Positions 38,987 through 49,580 are shown, counted from the stretch's first letter. The stretch: DNA of 64,000 nucleotides from Gordonia tangerina (GCF_021556435.1 NZ_JAKGCU010000003.1:62001-126000), one strand, 5' to 3'. The notes: generated by a model from the letters alone, not told the origin. Made by a program: numbers and translations.

Positions 38987-40582
38987 TCACGCGCCCGAGC
39001 CACCCGGCGGCGTGGCGGTGTACAGTCGCCGCGCGTCCAGCCCGGCGAACAGATTGTCGGCCCGAGACCAGTTGCGGGCGAGTCGCTCGGCGAGGTCGAC
39101 CCGGCCGCGGAGTGCGGCGTCGCAGATCTCCCGGGTTGCGTGCGCATGTTTGTGCGCCCGTTCCACAGCGTAATGCGCAGCCGTGTCCTTGGAGACCATG
39201 AACGGCCAGTCCGATGACACCGTGAGCAGCGTCTCCCGCACGATCTGATCGGCGACGCGGTTGCGTCCGCCCCGATACCCGGCGCCCGCGCCGAGGGCCA
39301 CCGGCTCGATCAGCTTGTCCACCGCCGCCAACGCGGTCTCGGTGACCTCGGCGTTGAGCGCCACCAGGTGGTCGACCTGGGGACCGTTCCAGACGCGCCA
39401 ATCCTTGCCCGATCCCCACGACGATGCGGCCAGATCCACGGGGGCACCCACGAGACCGTTCCGTCGCGCGGAGTCGAGGGTGCCGACCCGGATGCCGGCC
39501 TGCGGCAGGCGGTGCAGCACCCGCTCGAGCCAGACCGGACCCTCGTGCCACCAATGTCCGAACAACTCGGTGTCGAACGCGGCCACCACCAGTGCGGGAC
39601 GGCCCAACCGAGCCGATTCGTCGATGAGCCGACGACGTACGTGGTCGACGAAATCATCGACGTGTCGGTCGATGATCGGGTCCACGCCTGCGGGGTCGTA
39701 GGGTTTCTTGTCCTCGGCGGCCACCGTGCGTCCGGTCACCCGGGCCGGTTTGAGGCCGGTCAGGTGGTCGTAGGTATGAAAGTCCCGGTACGCGGCGTGC
39801 CCCGGATAGCCCGATCGGGGTGACCACACCCGGTAACTGACGGCCAGGTCCCGGCCGAATGCGACGACGTCGGAGCCGCCGACAGGTCGGCCGAGGGCGG
39901 TGTCGCCGCGGAGCGTCGGCCCGTCCACCATGAAGTGTCCGACCCCGGCTGCGGCGTACTCGGTTTCCATTCCGGGGGCGAAGGCGCATTCCGGGGCCCA
40001 GATCCCGGCCGGGTCGATGGCCCAGCGTGTGCGCGCGTCGGCCAGCCCCTCGCGTAGCGAGAACTGGCGCAGCCGGCCGTCGAGCAGCGGGGCGAACGGG
40101 TGGGCCAGCGGCCCGCCCAGGATCTCCACGACTCCCGCCGATGCCAACGCGCGGATCTGCGGGCTGCCGCCGTGGCGCCAGTGCATCTCGAAGTCGGTGA
40201 GGGCGGCTCGGGAGGCACGGAATTCCCGGGTGCCCAGATCGCGGCGGGTCCGGTCACCATCGGCCGCGGCCGCCGTGGCCCGCAGATGCCAGTCCGCGAG
40301 CCACTCGTGCATCGAATTGGTGCACTGCGGGTCGTCGAGCTGCGCGGCCAACACCGGTGTGATGCCCAGTGAGAGTTGGTCGGTGGCACCGGCATCGGCG
40401 AGGCGGCGCAGCATCGCGAACAGCGGCAGATACGAACCGGCCCACGATTGGTACAGCCATTCCTCGCCGACCGGCCAGCGGCCGTGGTTGGCCAGCCATG
40501 GCAGGTGCGAGTGCAGCACCAGGCAAAACTGTCCCGGAACCGGTTGCGCGGACGAGGTCACGTCGACGGTACTGCGGGTCAC
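38987..40582 (-). CDS. GH57 1,4-alpha-glucan branching enzyme (Rv3031 homologue)
   Basis: Makes the branches in MGLP glucan. The 531-residue GH57 protein starts CLVLHSHLPWLANHG (His of motif 1), has the catalytic Glu in GIWAPECAF, the catalytic Asp in AAFDTELFGHWW, and the C-terminal domain with SSDWPFMVSKDTAAHYA. Start GTG overlaps the stop of the methyltransferase gene (GTGA). Confidence 0.92.
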   Translation of the reverse strand: MTRSTVDVTSSAQPVPGQFCLVLHSHLPWLANHGRWPVGEEWLYQSWAGSYLPLFAMLRRLADAGATDQLSLGITPVLAAQLDDPQCTNSMHEWLADWHLRATAAAADGDRTRRDLGTREFRASRAALTDFEMHWRHGGSPQIRALASAGVVEILGGPLAHPFAPLLDGRLRQFSLREGLADARTRWAIDPAGIWAPECAFAPGMETEYAAAGVGHFMVDGPTLRGDTALGRPVGGSDVVAFGRDLAVSYRVWSPRSGYPGHAAYRDFHTYDHLTGLKPARVTGRTVAAEDKKPYDPAGVDPIIDRHVDDFVDHVRRRLIDESARLGRPALVVAAFDTELFGHWWHEGPVWLERVLHRLPQAGIRVGTLDSARRNGLVGAPVDLAASSWGSGKDWRVWNGPQVDHLVALNAEVTETALAAVDKLIEPVALGAGAGYRGGRNRVADQIVRETLLTVSSDWPFMVSKDTAAHYAVERAHKHAHATREICDAALRGRVDLAERLARNWSRADNLFAGLDARRLYTATPPGGSGA

Positions 40583-41346
40583 GGTCGTACGGCGACAGCG
40601 AGGAGGTCGAGACTGGCGTCGATGTCCACCTCAGGTGCCGCCGCATCGCGGATCTCGAAGTCGGTCAGGCGGATTGCGGCCACATCGGCAACGAGCTCGG
40701 CAGGCCACTGCTGACCGGCCAGCGCACGGTCGATCTGAGCATCGATCACCGACCCACCCCATTTCGCGTCGAGCGCGCCCAGTTCGGCGCCGTGGTACAC
40801 CCCGTGCATCGACTCCACGGCGAGTCCGCCCTCGATCAGCAGTTCGCGTAGCTCCGTGGCGTCGAGCTCGCGGGTGTGGAACGGATTGAGCGGGGTATCA
40901 CGGCCCGGCGAGAAGGTGATGCGATTCGGGGTGGAGATGAGCAGTCGCCCACCCGGTCGCAGGACCCGGCGACACTCGGCGACGAACGCGCCCTGATCCC
41001 ACAGGTGTTCGATCACTTGGAAATTGATCACCACGTCCACCGAGTCGGCGGGCAGCGGCAGATCGATCAGGTTGCCCTGGTGCACCGTCAGGCCGGGGTA
41101 GCGGCGACGGGTGTGGGAGACCGCGGCCTCGTCGTAGTCGACGCAGACCACCGACCGCGCCACCTCGGCGAGCATCGCCGCGCCGTAGCCCTCGCCGGAA
41201 CCCGCCTCGAGTACATCGGCACCTGCGCAGCGATCGAGGACGTGGGCGTAGGCCACCTCGTGCCGCCGGAACCAGTAATTCTCCTCGGCGATCCCTGGGA
41301 CGGTCCGCTCGCCGGTCACCGCGAGGGTGTCGTGTGACTCGCTCAT
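40579..41346 (-). CDS. MGLP-cluster SAM methyltransferase (Rv3030 homologue)
   Basis: A 255-residue sugar methyltransferase: motif I VLEAGSGEGYGAAML, then VVCVDYDEAAVSH, VVINFQVIEHLWD and RRVLRPGGRLLISTPN. In Mtb, Rv3030 is thought to 6-O-methylate glucose in MGLP. ATG at 41346 follows TACTGT (41354-41359) by 7 nt; the longer reading from 41388 lacks support. Confidence 0.88.
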   Translation of the reverse strand: MSESHDTLAVTGERTVPGIAEENYWFRRHEVAYAHVLDRCAGADVLEAGSGEGYGAAMLAEVARSVVCVDYDEAAVSHTRRRYPGLTVHQGNLIDLPLPADSVDVVINFQVIEHLWDQGAFVAECRRVLRPGGRLLISTPNRITFSPGRDTPLNPFHTRELDATELRELLIEGGLAVESMHGVYHGAELGALDAKWGGSVIDAQIDRALAGQQWPAELVADVAAIRLTDFEIRDAAAPEVDIDASLDLLAVAVRP

Positions 41347-41446
41347 CCCCACGACAGTAGTAGGTGGGCATCCCCACTCAACGTTCATGCTTGCCGCGAC
41401 CGCCGCCGCAGCCGATCGGCCCGCGCGTTATGTGAGGTAGGCGATG

Positions 41447-41509
41447 TTTTGTGCCAACCGAGCAGACGCTAAAGTAGGGGAGACCGATAGCAACTTACTG
41501 GGCAGTAAG
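41447..41509 (+). promoter_or_regulatory. fixA promoter with perfect 16-bp palindrome
   Basis: A TAAAGT -10 (41470-41475) with a weak TTTTGT -35 (41447-41452), spacing 17, is followed by CTTACTGGGCAGTAAG at 41494-41509 (7-bp arms, 2-bp centre). The palindrome lies about +12 to +28, where a bound TetR-type repressor would block transcription. Confidence 0.55.
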
Positions 41510-41544
41510 ATGTTGAAACCGACGCAGGAGGTCGACGCAGACCC

Positions 41545-42330
41545 ATGACAAACATTGTCGTTCTGATCAAGCAGGTTCCTGATACGTGGTCCGAGCGCAA
41601 GCTGACCGATGGGGATTTCACCCTGGACCGTGAGGCCGCCGACGCCGTTCTCGACGAGATCAACGAGCGCGCGGTCGAGGAGGCCCTGAAGATCAAGGAA
41701 GCCGACGGCGGCGAGGTCACCGTGATGACCGCCGGCCCTGAGCGCGCCACCGAGGCCATCCGCAAGGCGCTGTCGATGGGTGCCGACAAGGCGATCCACA
41801 TCAAGGACGATCAGATGCACGGCTCCGACGCCGTCCAGACCGCTTATGTGCTGGCCCGTGCGCTCGGCACGGTCGAGGGTGTCGAGCTGGTCATCGCAGG
41901 CAACGAGGCCACCGACGGCCGCGTGGGTGCGATCCCGGCGATGATCGCCGAGTACCTGGAGCTCCCGCACCTGACTCATCTGCGCAAGCTCACCGTCGAG
42001 GGCGAGACCCTCAAGGGTGAGCGCGAGACCGACGACGGCATCTTCCACATCGAGGCCGATCTCCCGGCCATCGTGAGCGTGAACGAGAAGATCAACGAGC
42101 CGCGGTTCCCGTCGTTCAAGGGCATCATGGCCGCGAAGAAGAAGGAAGTTCAGGTCGTCACCCTCGCCGAGATCGATGTCGAGGCCGGCGACGTGGGCCT
42201 GGAGAACGCCGGCAGCCAGGTGACCGCCTCCGCTCCGAAACCGCCGAAGACCGCCGGTGAGCGCGTCAGCGACGAGGGCGATGGTGGCACCAAGGTCGCC
42301 GAGTACCTGGTGTCGCAGAAGATCATCTAG
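41545..42330 (+). CDS. fixA: Electron transfer flavoprotein beta subunit
   Basis: A 261-residue ETF beta: VVLIKQVPDTWSERKL, VMTAGPERATEAIRKALSMGADKA and GNEATDGRVGAIPAMIAE (AMP-binding region) are signatures. With the alpha subunit it moves electrons from acyl-CoA dehydrogenases to the membrane quinone. AGGAGG is 12 nt before the ATG, rather long spacing. Confidence 0.95.
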   Translation: MTNIVVLIKQVPDTWSERKLTDGDFTLDREAADAVLDEINERAVEEALKIKEADGGEVTVMTAGPERATEAIRKALSMGADKAIHIKDDQMHGSDAVQTAYVLARALGTVEGVELVIAGNEATDGRVGAIPAMIAEYLELPHLTHLRKLTVEGETLKGERETDDGIFHIEADLPAIVSVNEKINEPRFPSFKGIMAAKKKEVQVVTLAEIDVEAGDVGLENAGSQVTASAPKPPKTAGERVSDEGDGGTKVAEYLVSQKII

Positions 42331-42388
42331 TCCGCACGGGCCCTGACATCACCAGCGACAACCCAGACATTCAGGAGATAGAAGAAAC

Positions 42389-43345
42389 ATGGCTGAAGTA
42401 CTCGTGCTCGTGGAGCAGGACGCCGAAGGCGCCCTGAAGAAGGTCACCAGCGAACTCATCACCGCCGCCCGTGCGCTCGGCACCCCGTCGGCCGTCGTGG
42501 TCGGCAAGCCGGGATCGGCCGACGGTATCGTCGACGGTCTCAAGGAAGCCGGCGCGGAGAAGATCTACGTCGCCGAATCCGACGATGCGGCGGCCTACCT
42601 CGTCACCCCGCAGGTCGACGTGCTCGCGTCGGTCGCCGAGCAGGCCTCGCCGGCCGGCATCCTGGTCGCGGCCACCCCGGACGGCAAGGAGATCGCCGGA
42701 CGGCTGGCCGTGCGCTTGGGCTCGGGCGTGCTCGCCGACGTGGTCGACGTCAAGGAGGGTGCGGTGGGTATCCACTCCATCTTCGGTGGCGCATTCACCG
42801 TCGACGCCCAGGCCAAGGGCGACGTCCCGGTCTTCTCGGTCCGTCCGGGTGGCGTCGAGGCGGCTCCGCAGGCCGGTGCCGGCGAGCGCGTCGACGTCGA
42901 GGTCCCGGCGCAAGAAGACGGCGTCGTGAAGATCACCAAGGTGGAGCCGAACGTCGGTGGCGACCGTCCGGAACTCACCGAGGCCTCGATCGTGGTCTCC
43001 GGTGGCCGTGGCGTCGGCAGCGCCGAGAAGTTCTCGGTGATCGAGGAGCTCGCCGATTCCCTCGGTGCCGCCGTCGGCGCATCGCGTGCCGCGGTGGATT
43101 CCGGGTACTACCCCGGTCAGTTCCAGGTCGGTCAGACCGGTAAGACGGTGTCGCCGCAGCTCTACGTCGCGCTCGGCATCTCCGGTGCCATCCAGCACCG
43201 TGCCGGCATGCAGACCTCGAAGACCATCGTCGCGGTCAACAAGGACGAAGAGGCGCCGATCTTCGAGATCGCCGACTACGGCGTCGTCGGCGATCTGTTC
43301 AACGTCGCACCGCAGCTGACCGAAGAGGTCAAGAAGCGCAAGTGA
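42389..43345 (+). CDS. fixB: Electron transfer flavoprotein alpha subunit
   Basis: A 318-residue ETF alpha that binds FAD through [39 protein letters not shown] (region) and [14 protein letters not shown], then [21 protein letters not shown]. Follows fixA by 58 bp; together they form one transcription unit closed by the hairpin at 43383. Confidence 0.95.
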   Translation: MAEVLVLVEQDAEGALKKVTSELITAARALGTPSAVVVGKPGSADGIVDGLKEAGAEKIYVAESDDAAAYLVTPQVDVLASVAEQASPAGILVAATPDGKEIAGRLAVRLGSGVLADVVDVKEGAVGIHSIFGGAFTVDAQAKGDVPVFSVRPGGVEAAPQAGAGERVDVEVPAQEDGVVKITKVEPNVGGDRPELTEASIVVSGGRGVGSAEKFSVIEELADSLGAAVGASRAAVDSGYYPGQFQVGQTGKTVSPQLYVALGISGAIQHRAGMQTSKTIVAVNKDEEAPIFEIADYGVVGDLFNVAPQLTEEVKKRK

Positions 43346-43382
43346 GGTTGATCGGCTCACGAAGCTGAGCCAAGCGAACCCC

Positions 43383-43424
43383 GGTGGCCCCCGATGTGTC
43401 GATACCGACACGTCGGGGGCCACC
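43383..43424 (+). terminator. fixAB terminator
   Basis: A 19-bp stem (43383-43401 with 43406-43424, one G-U pair) and 4-nt loop, 37 bp after the fixB stop. Confidence 0.8.
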
Positions 43425-43523
43425 GTCGTCTACCCGGGGCGAGTGCCGGGTGTTCACCACGCGCGCACCGACACGCAACGTCGATGTGGCGATCAGGTCG
43501 TTCGACGTCGGTGTCATCAGGTC

Positions 43524-44405
43524 ATGACCATCACGTCGAGTCCGCCCGCCGAACCGGTCGTCGCATTGCCACCGCTCGATGCGCCTGCGCTCACCGTCGT
43601 CGGGTCGAAGCATGCGTGGTACCCCGACAGCGCGTGTGGGGATCGGTGCCGCCAACTCGATCCGGCCGAAGCGGGCGGATATCTGCTCGTCGCGATCCGG
43701 CTGACGGGTTTGTTCGCCATGGTCGTGCTGCTCGCCCTGACCGGGCCGCTGGCGGCGGTGTGTCCGCGCCTGGTCCGTCGTCGGTACCTCGTGCGGGCCG
43801 CCCGCGCACTGCTGTGGTCGATCGGTGTGTCGGTGCGCGTGGACGACCGCCGCCCGTTCGTGGGTGGCACGCGTGGTCTCATCGTGGCCAATCACACGTC
43901 GTTCCTGGACATCTTCGCGCTCGCCGTGATCAGCCCCGCGCACTTCGTGGCGAAATCCGATGTCGCCGCGATGCCGGTGATCTCCGGGATCGCCCGCCGA
44001 CTCGGCGTCATCACGATCGACCGTGCGGCGCTGCGCCGCCTGCCGGCCACCGTGGCCGAGGCGGTGGAGCGACTCCATCGCGACAGTTCCGTGGCGGTGT
44101 TCCCCGAAGGCACGACGTGGTGTGGCCGCGAGGCCGGTCGGTTCCGCCCGGCCTTCTTCCAAGCGGCCATCGACGCCGGTGTGCCGATCATCCCGGTTCA
44201 TCTGCGTTTCACCGCCCACGACGGCTCGGTCACGGCAGCGGCCAGCCTGATCGGAGACGACTCGCCGTTGGACACGCTGCGCCGGGTGCTGGCCGTGCGC
44301 GGTCTCGTCGTGCGGGCCACCGTCCACGAGGCGCAGCTACCCGATGCCGACCGTCGTGCCCTGGCACTGCGCTGCGAGCGGCTGGTCTCCGGGGCCGCAG
44401 GTTGA
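43524..44405 (+). CDS. 1-acyl-sn-glycerol-3-phosphate acyltransferase family (PlsC-like, Rv3026c homologue)
   Basis: A 293-residue membrane-associated acyltransferase. The HX4D motif is in NHTSFLD, and FPEGTTW is the glycerol-phosphate binding motif. A hydrophobic segment (LLVAIRLTGLFAMVVLLALTG) precedes. Acyl acceptor is unknown. ATG at 43524 is chosen; an in-frame start at 43443 adds 27 low-complexity residues. Confidence 0.88.
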   Translation: MTITSSPPAEPVVALPPLDAPALTVVGSKHAWYPDSACGDRCRQLDPAEAGGYLLVAIRLTGLFAMVVLLALTGPLAAVCPRLVRRRYLVRAARALLWSIGVSVRVDDRRPFVGGTRGLIVANHTSFLDIFALAVISPAHFVAKSDVAAMPVISGIARRLGVITIDRAALRRLPATVAEAVERLHRDSSVAVFPEGTTWCGREAGRFRPAFFQAAIDAGVPIIPVHLRFTAHDGSVTAAASLIGDDSPLDTLRRVLAVRGLVVRATVHEAQLPDADRRALALRCERLVSGAAG

Positions 44406-44418
44406 GATGAAATCGTTG

Positions 44419-44433
44419 ATATATCTCATATAT
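44419..44433. promoter_or_regulatory. AT-rich dyad before the DUF4334 gene
   Basis: ATATAT-CTC-ATATAT stands out in this GC-rich DNA, 65 bp upstream of the DUF4334 start. It may be an operator or promoter element; no -35/-10 pair with good spacing is clear. Confidence 0.4.
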
Positions 44434-44497
44434 GTTGTATCCCGAACGCACGACGACCCGTCGGCGTGGTGATCCAACATCAGGAGGACTGCGAGCA

Positions 44498-44983
44498 ATG
44501 ACGTCCGCACCGGCCCTGTCCCGCGCTGAGGCGCAGAAGCGATTCGCCGCCCTCGTCGCCGCCACCGGCGTCGTCGACGATGCCGAACTCGACGCAGTTT
44601 GGGCGGCACTGGAGACCATGCGCCCCGAAGAGATGTTCGGTGCGTGGAAGGGAGGAGAGTTCACCACCGGCCATCCGGTCAACGGCATGCTCGAGAAGGC
44701 CGGCTGGTATGGCAAGACCTTCGTCTCCCGCAGCGATGTCCAGCCGCTGGTGTGCCGTGGTGAGGACGGAAAGCTGTTCTCCGACAAGAAACTCGGCAAA
44801 GGCGAAGCGAGTCTCTGGGCCATCGAGTTCCGCGGTGAGGTGACCGCGTCCATGGTCTACGACGGTCAGCCGGTCATCGACCACTTCAAGCGCGTCGACG
44901 CCAACACCGTGATGGGCATCATGAACGGCAAGGGTGGTGTCGTCGACGGCCGGCACCTCTACTTCTATCTCGAGCGGGACTGA
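44498..44983 (+). CDS. DUF4334 / GXWXG-domain protein
   Basis: A 161-residue protein with the GXWXG motif in FGAWKGGEF and the DUF4334 C-terminal part (VTASMVYDGQPVIDHFKRVDANTVMGIMNGKG, as a region). Function unknown; members often sit beside alcohol dehydrogenases, as here. CAGGAGGA precedes the ATG. Next gene starts 6 bp downstream, so a two-gene operon is likely. Confidence 0.85.
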   Translation: MTSAPALSRAEAQKRFAALVAATGVVDDAELDAVWAALETMRPEEMFGAWKGGEFTTGHPVNGMLEKAGWYGKTFVSRSDVQPLVCRGEDGKLFSDKKLGKGEASLWAIEFRGEVTASMVYDGQPVIDHFKRVDANTVMGIMNGKGGVVDGRHLYFYLERD

Positions 44984-44989
44984 GCGCCG

Positions 44990-46075
44990 GTGCAGATCGA
45001 CGCCGCGGTCGTCTCCACCCCGGGCGGCCCCTTCGAGGTGATGCAGATCGAGATGGACGAGCCGCGCGCCGGCGAAGTACTGGTACAGATGCGGGCGGTC
45101 GGTATCTGTCATACCGATCTCGGCATGAAGGCGACCTGGTCACGGCGTCGCCTGCCGCAGGTCTTCGGGCATGAGGGCGCCGGGGTGGTGGCCGCGGTCG
45201 GACCGGATGTCACGGGCCTGCAGGCCGGGCAGACGGTGAGTCTCACCTTCCGCAGCTGCGGGCGGTGCGGCCAGTGCACGAGCGGTCACCCGGCGTACTG
45301 CACGGCCGGACTCAACATGGCCGGCCGACCCGATGGCTCCCCGACGTTGCGGCGGGGTTCCGACCCCGTCTTCGGTGGATTCTTCGGCCAGTCGAGCTTT
45401 GCGACCTACGCGATGGCCCACGCCGACAACGCGATACCGGTACCGGCCGATGTTCCGGCCAGTGTCGCGGCACCGTTGGGGTGTGGTGTGCAGACCGGGT
45501 ACGGCACCGTCACTCAGGTGATCCGTCCGGCGCCGGGCTCCACGGTGACGGTGTACGGGGCGGGCAGTGTCGGGCTGTGCGCGGTGCTCGCCGCCGTCCG
45601 CGCCGGTGCCGACGTGGTGGCGGTGGATCCGATCGCCCGACGCCGGGAACTGGCGGAGAAGTTCGGCGCAATCGGGAGCGTGGATCCCGCCGCGACCGAC
45701 GATGTGGCCCGCGCAGTGCGGTCGATCCATCGGCGCGGTACCGATCACGGCATCGACACGACCGCCCGGCAGGATGTCGTCGCGGCGGCGGTGCAGGCCG
45801 CCGAACCCCGCGGCGACATCGCGCTCGTCGGGATCGGTCGCACCCTCGAGTTCGACGTCATGAGCGTTCTCTACAAAGGACTGACGATCCGCGGCGTCAT
45901 CGAGGGTGATGTGGTCGCGGCCGACATCATCCCGGAACTCGCCACCCTCTATCTCGCCGGGGAACTGCCGCTCGACGAGCTCATCACGACCTACCCGTTC
46001 GCCGACATCGAGCGGGCCGCGGCCGACTCGCTGACCGGCACGACCGTCAAGCCGGTGCTGCTGTTCGACTTCTGA
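44990..46075 (+). CDS. Zinc-dependent alcohol dehydrogenase (aryl-alcohol type)
   Basis: A 361-residue MDR dehydrogenase. Catalytic zinc ligands are in GICHTDLG and GHEGAG; structural zinc cysteines in CGRCGQCTSGHPAYC; the cofactor site is VYGAGSVGLCAV. Similar to benzyl-alcohol dehydrogenases of the XylB kind; substrate not determined. GTG start. Absent from this position in Mtb. Confidence 0.9.
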   Translation: MQIDAAVVSTPGGPFEVMQIEMDEPRAGEVLVQMRAVGICHTDLGMKATWSRRRLPQVFGHEGAGVVAAVGPDVTGLQAGQTVSLTFRSCGRCGQCTSGHPAYCTAGLNMAGRPDGSPTLRRGSDPVFGGFFGQSSFATYAMAHADNAIPVPADVPASVAAPLGCGVQTGYGTVTQVIRPAPGSTVTVYGAGSVGLCAVLAAVRAGADVVAVDPIARRRELAEKFGAIGSVDPAATDDVARAVRSIHRRGTDHGIDTTARQDVVAAAVQAAEPRGDIALVGIGRTLEFDVMSVLYKGLTIRGVIEGDVVAADIIPELATLYLAGELPLDELITTYPFADIERAAADSLTGTTVKPVLLFDF

Positions 46076-46083
46076 CGCGCGGA

Positions 46084-46110
46084 CGCCCACCGGCGCTCCG
46101 GCGGTGGGCG
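46084..46110 (+). terminator. Terminator after alcohol dehydrogenase gene
   Basis: CGCCCACCG and CGGTGGGCG pair exactly (9 bp, 9-nt loop) 8 bp after the stop. Confidence 0.7.
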
Positions 46111-46207
46111 AGTCCCACCGACAGCCGCCCGGCTCGTGTCGATCACCTCACTGTCGGATCGTGCGGGAATTGGTGGGCCGTCGATGCGCGTTTATCCTTG
46201 CTGAGAC

Positions 46208-47416
46208 ATGTCCACGCCATCCCGAGCCCCAATCTACCTCGATCACGCTGCGTCGACCGGCATGCTGCCGGACGCCATCGAGGCGATGACCGCTGTCTTC
46301 GCGCAGCCGGGCAACGCGTCGTCGCTGCACGGGTCGGGCCGATGGTCGCGTCGCCGACTCGAGGAGGCACGCGAATCGGTGGCCGCGTCGGTGGGGGCCC
46401 GACCCTCGGAGGTCATCTTCACCGGTGGGGGTACCGAGGCGGACAACCTCGCTCTGAAGGGGATCTACCGGGCGCGGCGGCGAGCCGATGGCCGTCGGCG
46501 CCGGGTCATCGTGTCCGCGGTCGAACATCATGCCATCCTCGATCCGGCCCTGTGGTTGTCGGACGTCGAGGATGCCGAGTTGGTGATCGCGCCGGTGGAT
46601 GGCGAGGGTTTCGTATCACCGTCGTGGCTGCAGGCCGAGCTGGCCGAGCATGCCGACGAGACCGCGGTCATCTCGGTGATGTGGGCTAACAACGAGGTCG
46701 GCACGATCGAGCCGATAGACGAGCTCGCCGCCATCGGGGCGGAGTTCGGGGTTCCGGTCCACTCCGATGCCATCCAGGCGGTCGGCCACATCCCGGTCGA
46801 TTTCGGTGCCGCCGGGCTGGCCGCGATGAGTCTCGCGGCCCACAAGTTCGGTGGGCCCCAGGGCGTCGGCGCCTTGCTGCTGCGCCGCGACGTCGATTGT
46901 GTCCCGCTGCTGCACGGAGGCGGGCACGAGCGTGACGTGCGCTCGGGTACGCAGGATGTGGCCGGCGCGGTCGGCATGGCGGCGGCATTGCGCTGGTCGA
47001 CCGACCATCTCGAGACGAACATCGAGTCCGTGACGGCGCTGCGCGAGAAGCTGTTCGCCGGGCTCCTCGCGTTGCCCGGCACCACCGCCAACGGTCCGCG
47101 CGACCAACGCCGCCTGCCCGGCAATGTGCACGTCTCCTTCGACGGCTGTGAGGGGGATTCGCTGCTGATGCTGCTCGACGCCAACGGTGTCGAGTGTTCC
47201 ACCGGATCCGCGTGCACCGCAGGCGTGGCACAGGCCAGTCACGTGTTGTTGGCCATGGGACTCGACGTCCCGACTGCGCGCGGGTCACTGCGCTTCTCGC
47301 TGGCCCCGACGTCGACAACTGCCGACGTCGACGCGGTCGGCGAGGTCATCGGCCAGGTCGTGAACCGCGCTCGTGCGGCCGGCCTGGTGTCATCACCGAG
47401 TGGAGAGGTCAGCTGA
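46208..47416 (+). CDS. iscS: Cysteine desulfurase
   Basis: PLP enzyme that donates sulfur from cysteine, here most likely to MnmA for tRNA thiolation and to Fe-S assembly. The 402 residues include [26 protein letters not shown], the PLP lysine in [12 protein letters not shown], and the catalytic cysteine in [12 protein letters not shown]. Overlaps mnmA by 1 bp (TGATG). Homologue of Rv3025c. Confidence 0.94.
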   Translation: MSTPSRAPIYLDHAASTGMLPDAIEAMTAVFAQPGNASSLHGSGRWSRRRLEEARESVAASVGARPSEVIFTGGGTEADNLALKGIYRARRRADGRRRRVIVSAVEHHAILDPALWLSDVEDAELVIAPVDGEGFVSPSWLQAELAEHADETAVISVMWANNEVGTIEPIDELAAIGAEFGVPVHSDAIQAVGHIPVDFGAAGLAAMSLAAHKFGGPQGVGALLLRRDVDCVPLLHGGGHERDVRSGTQDVAGAVGMAAALRWSTDHLETNIESVTALREKLFAGLLALPGTTANGPRDQRRLPGNVHVSFDGCEGDSLLMLLDANGVECSTGSACTAGVAQASHVLLAMGLDVPTARGSLRFSLAPTSTTADVDAVGEVIGQVVNRARAAGLVSSPSGEVS

Positions 47417-48561
47417 TGCGCGTACTCGCCGCGATGAGTGGTGGCGTCGACTCCTCGGTCGCCGCTGCCCGCGCCGTCGACGCCGGACACGAGGTGGTCG
47501 GCGTCCACCTGGCACTGTCGAGCGCTCCAGGTGCGCTGCGCACCGGATCGCGTGGCTGCTGTTCGCGGGAGGACGCGTCCGACGCGCGTCGTGTCGCCGA
47601 CGTTCTCGGCATCCCGTTCTATGTCTGGGATTTCGCCGACCGGTTCAAAGACGACGTGATCGACGAGTTCGTCGATGCCTACGCAGCCGGTCAGACCCCG
47701 AACCCGTGTCTGACATGCAACGAGAAGATCAAATTCGCCGCATTGGCTCAGAAAGCGGTGGCGCTGGGCTTCGACGCGCTCGCGACCGGACATTACGCGC
47801 GCCTGGCCGACGGTGAGCTCCGGCGTGCGGTCGACGAGGACAAGGACCAGTCCTATGTGCTCGCTGTGTTGACCGCCGAGCAGCTGGCACGAGCGATGTT
47901 CCCGGTGGGGGACACACCCAAGAGCGGGATCCGTGAGGAGGCGGCCCGCCGTGGACTGGCTGTCGCCGAGAAACCGGACTCCCACGACATCTGCTTCATC
48001 CCGACCGGAGACACGCGCGCCTTCCTCGGCGCACGGATCGGCATCCGGCCGGGGGCGGTGGTCGACGCCGACAGTGGTGAACGACTCGCCGACCACAAGG
48101 GCGTGCACGGCTTCACCATCGGCCAACGCAAGGGACTCGGCATCGACGCACCGGCCGCCGACGGGCAACCGCGGTACGTGACCGATATCGATCCGACCTC
48201 GGGCACGGTGACAGTCGGTTCGGCCGCCCACCTCGATGTCTGGTCCATCACCGCCGGTCGCGCCGTGTGGACATCCGGAGTGGTGCCCGACGGGCCAATC
48301 GACGTGATGGTGCAGGTACGCGCCCACGGCGGTCTCGCCCCGGCCCGTGCGACCCCGATATTCGCCGACGACGAACCCGCGATCGAGATCGCCCTCGCCG
48401 AACCTCTCACCGGCGTGGCGCGAGGTCAGGCCGCAGTGCTCTACGCACCCGACGCGCAACACGGTGACCTCGTACTGGGTTCCGGACGAATCCGTGCCAC
48501 CGACTCCGATCCCGCGTCCGGCGCCCCCGACGCACGGGTTCCGGCCGGCGCCCACCGGTGA
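47416..48561 (+). CDS. mnmA: tRNA-specific 2-thiouridylase MnmA
   Basis: Adds sulfur to U34 of Lys, Glu and Gln tRNAs. The 381-residue protein has the PP-loop SGGVDSS, catalytic cysteines in [12 protein letters not shown] and DICFIP, and GHYAR. Directly coupled to the desulfurase gene. An open frame begins earlier (47194) but only within iscS. Confidence 0.95.
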   Translation: MRVLAAMSGGVDSSVAAARAVDAGHEVVGVHLALSSAPGALRTGSRGCCSREDASDARRVADVLGIPFYVWDFADRFKDDVIDEFVDAYAAGQTPNPCLTCNEKIKFAALAQKAVALGFDALATGHYARLADGELRRAVDEDKDQSYVLAVLTAEQLARAMFPVGDTPKSGIREEAARRGLAVAEKPDSHDICFIPTGDTRAFLGARIGIRPGAVVDADSGERLADHKGVHGFTIGQRKGLGIDAPAADGQPRYVTDIDPTSGTVTVGSAAHLDVWSITAGRAVWTSGVVPDGPIDVMVQVRAHGGLAPARATPIFADDEPAIEIALAEPLTGVARGQAAVLYAPDAQHGDLVLGSGRIRATDSDPASGAPDARVPAGAHR

Positions 48562-49580
48562 ACGCAGCCGAGAGAATCCAGCTCGGCGGTACCGGGACCG
48601 GCATCGGCTCGATGCCCGGCACCGACGCCCGCGAGGCAGCGGCCGTTGTGAACGGTGAACTCGACCTCGCCCATCTCGTCGAGCTGCCCGCCCGTGGCGT
48701 GGGCGCCGACATGATCGGACGAATGGCCGCCGTCCTCGTCGATCTACCCATGGATGCCGACACCTGGGGCTACCGGCTCGGGTCACGGGGCGCGGGGTCG
48801 GCCCGGCGTGCCCGCGATCATCTGCAGGCCGACCTCGATGCCGTCGAGGAGATCTGGGACGCTGCAGGATTCATCGGTACCTCGCGCCCCTTCAAAATCC
48901 AGGTCTGCGGGCCTTTCACCCTGTCGGCGTCGGTCGAACTGCCGTCCGGTCACAAGGTGCTGCGCGATCGTGGGGCGTGGCGAGACGTGGTCGCGTCGAC
49001 CGCGGAGGGGACCCGCGAGTTGGTGGGGGAGGTGACCCGCCGGCTCGGGGCCGAGATCATCGTGCAGCTCGACGAGCCGATGGTCGGCCAGGTCATCGAC
49101 GGCGCGGTGGTACCGCTGACCCGATTCGACACCATTCCGGCGGTCCCGGTCGTCGAGGTCGTGGATGCGTTGCGCGGGCTGATCGACGTCGTCGACTGTC
49201 CGGCCATCGTGCACAGCTGCGCCGCCCCGCGCTGGGACCTCATCACGCGCATGCCCGGAGTCGGTTGGTCACTTGATGTGACCAGCGTGACGAGTGACGA
49301 TCTCGACGGGCTCGGGATGCTGCTGGACCGCGGTGACGTGTTGGTGGCTGGTGTAGTGCCCGGCACCGGCGGGGATCGCCGCGTGCGAGCCGAGACCGTC
49401 GCCACCCGCCTGGCCACCCTCGTCGACCGCATCGGGCTACCCCGAAAAGTGTTGTCGGACAGCGTTGTGGTCAGCCCCACCTGTGGGTTGGCCGGGGCCG
49501 AGCCGGGTTGGGCGAAGGCGGCGCTGGGGGTCTGTGCGGCGACCGGCGAACTCCTCGGCACCGATCCCGAGGCGCTGTGA
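48558..49580 (+). CDS. Cobalamin-independent methionine synthase-like (MetE C-terminal fold, Rv3015c homologue)
   Basis: A 340-residue single TIM barrel similar to the MetE C-terminal domain: [51 protein letters not shown] and [11 protein letters not shown]. Full MetE is about 750 residues, so this is the short form of unknown methyl donor. GTG start overlaps the mnmA stop by 4 bp. Confidence 0.82.
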   Translation: MNAAERIQLGGTGTGIGSMPGTDAREAAAVVNGELDLAHLVELPARGVGADMIGRMAAVLVDLPMDADTWGYRLGSRGAGSARRARDHLQADLDAVEEIWDAAGFIGTSRPFKIQVCGPFTLSASVELPSGHKVLRDRGAWRDVVASTAEGTRELVGEVTRRLGAEIIVQLDEPMVGQVIDGAVVPLTRFDTIPAVPVVEVVDALRGLIDVVDCPAIVHSCAAPRWDLITRMPGVGWSLDVTSVTSDDLDGLGMLLDRGDVLVAGVVPGTGGDRRVRAETVATRLATLVDRIGLPRKVLSDSVVVSPTCGLAGAEPGWAKAALGVCAATGELLGTDPEAL

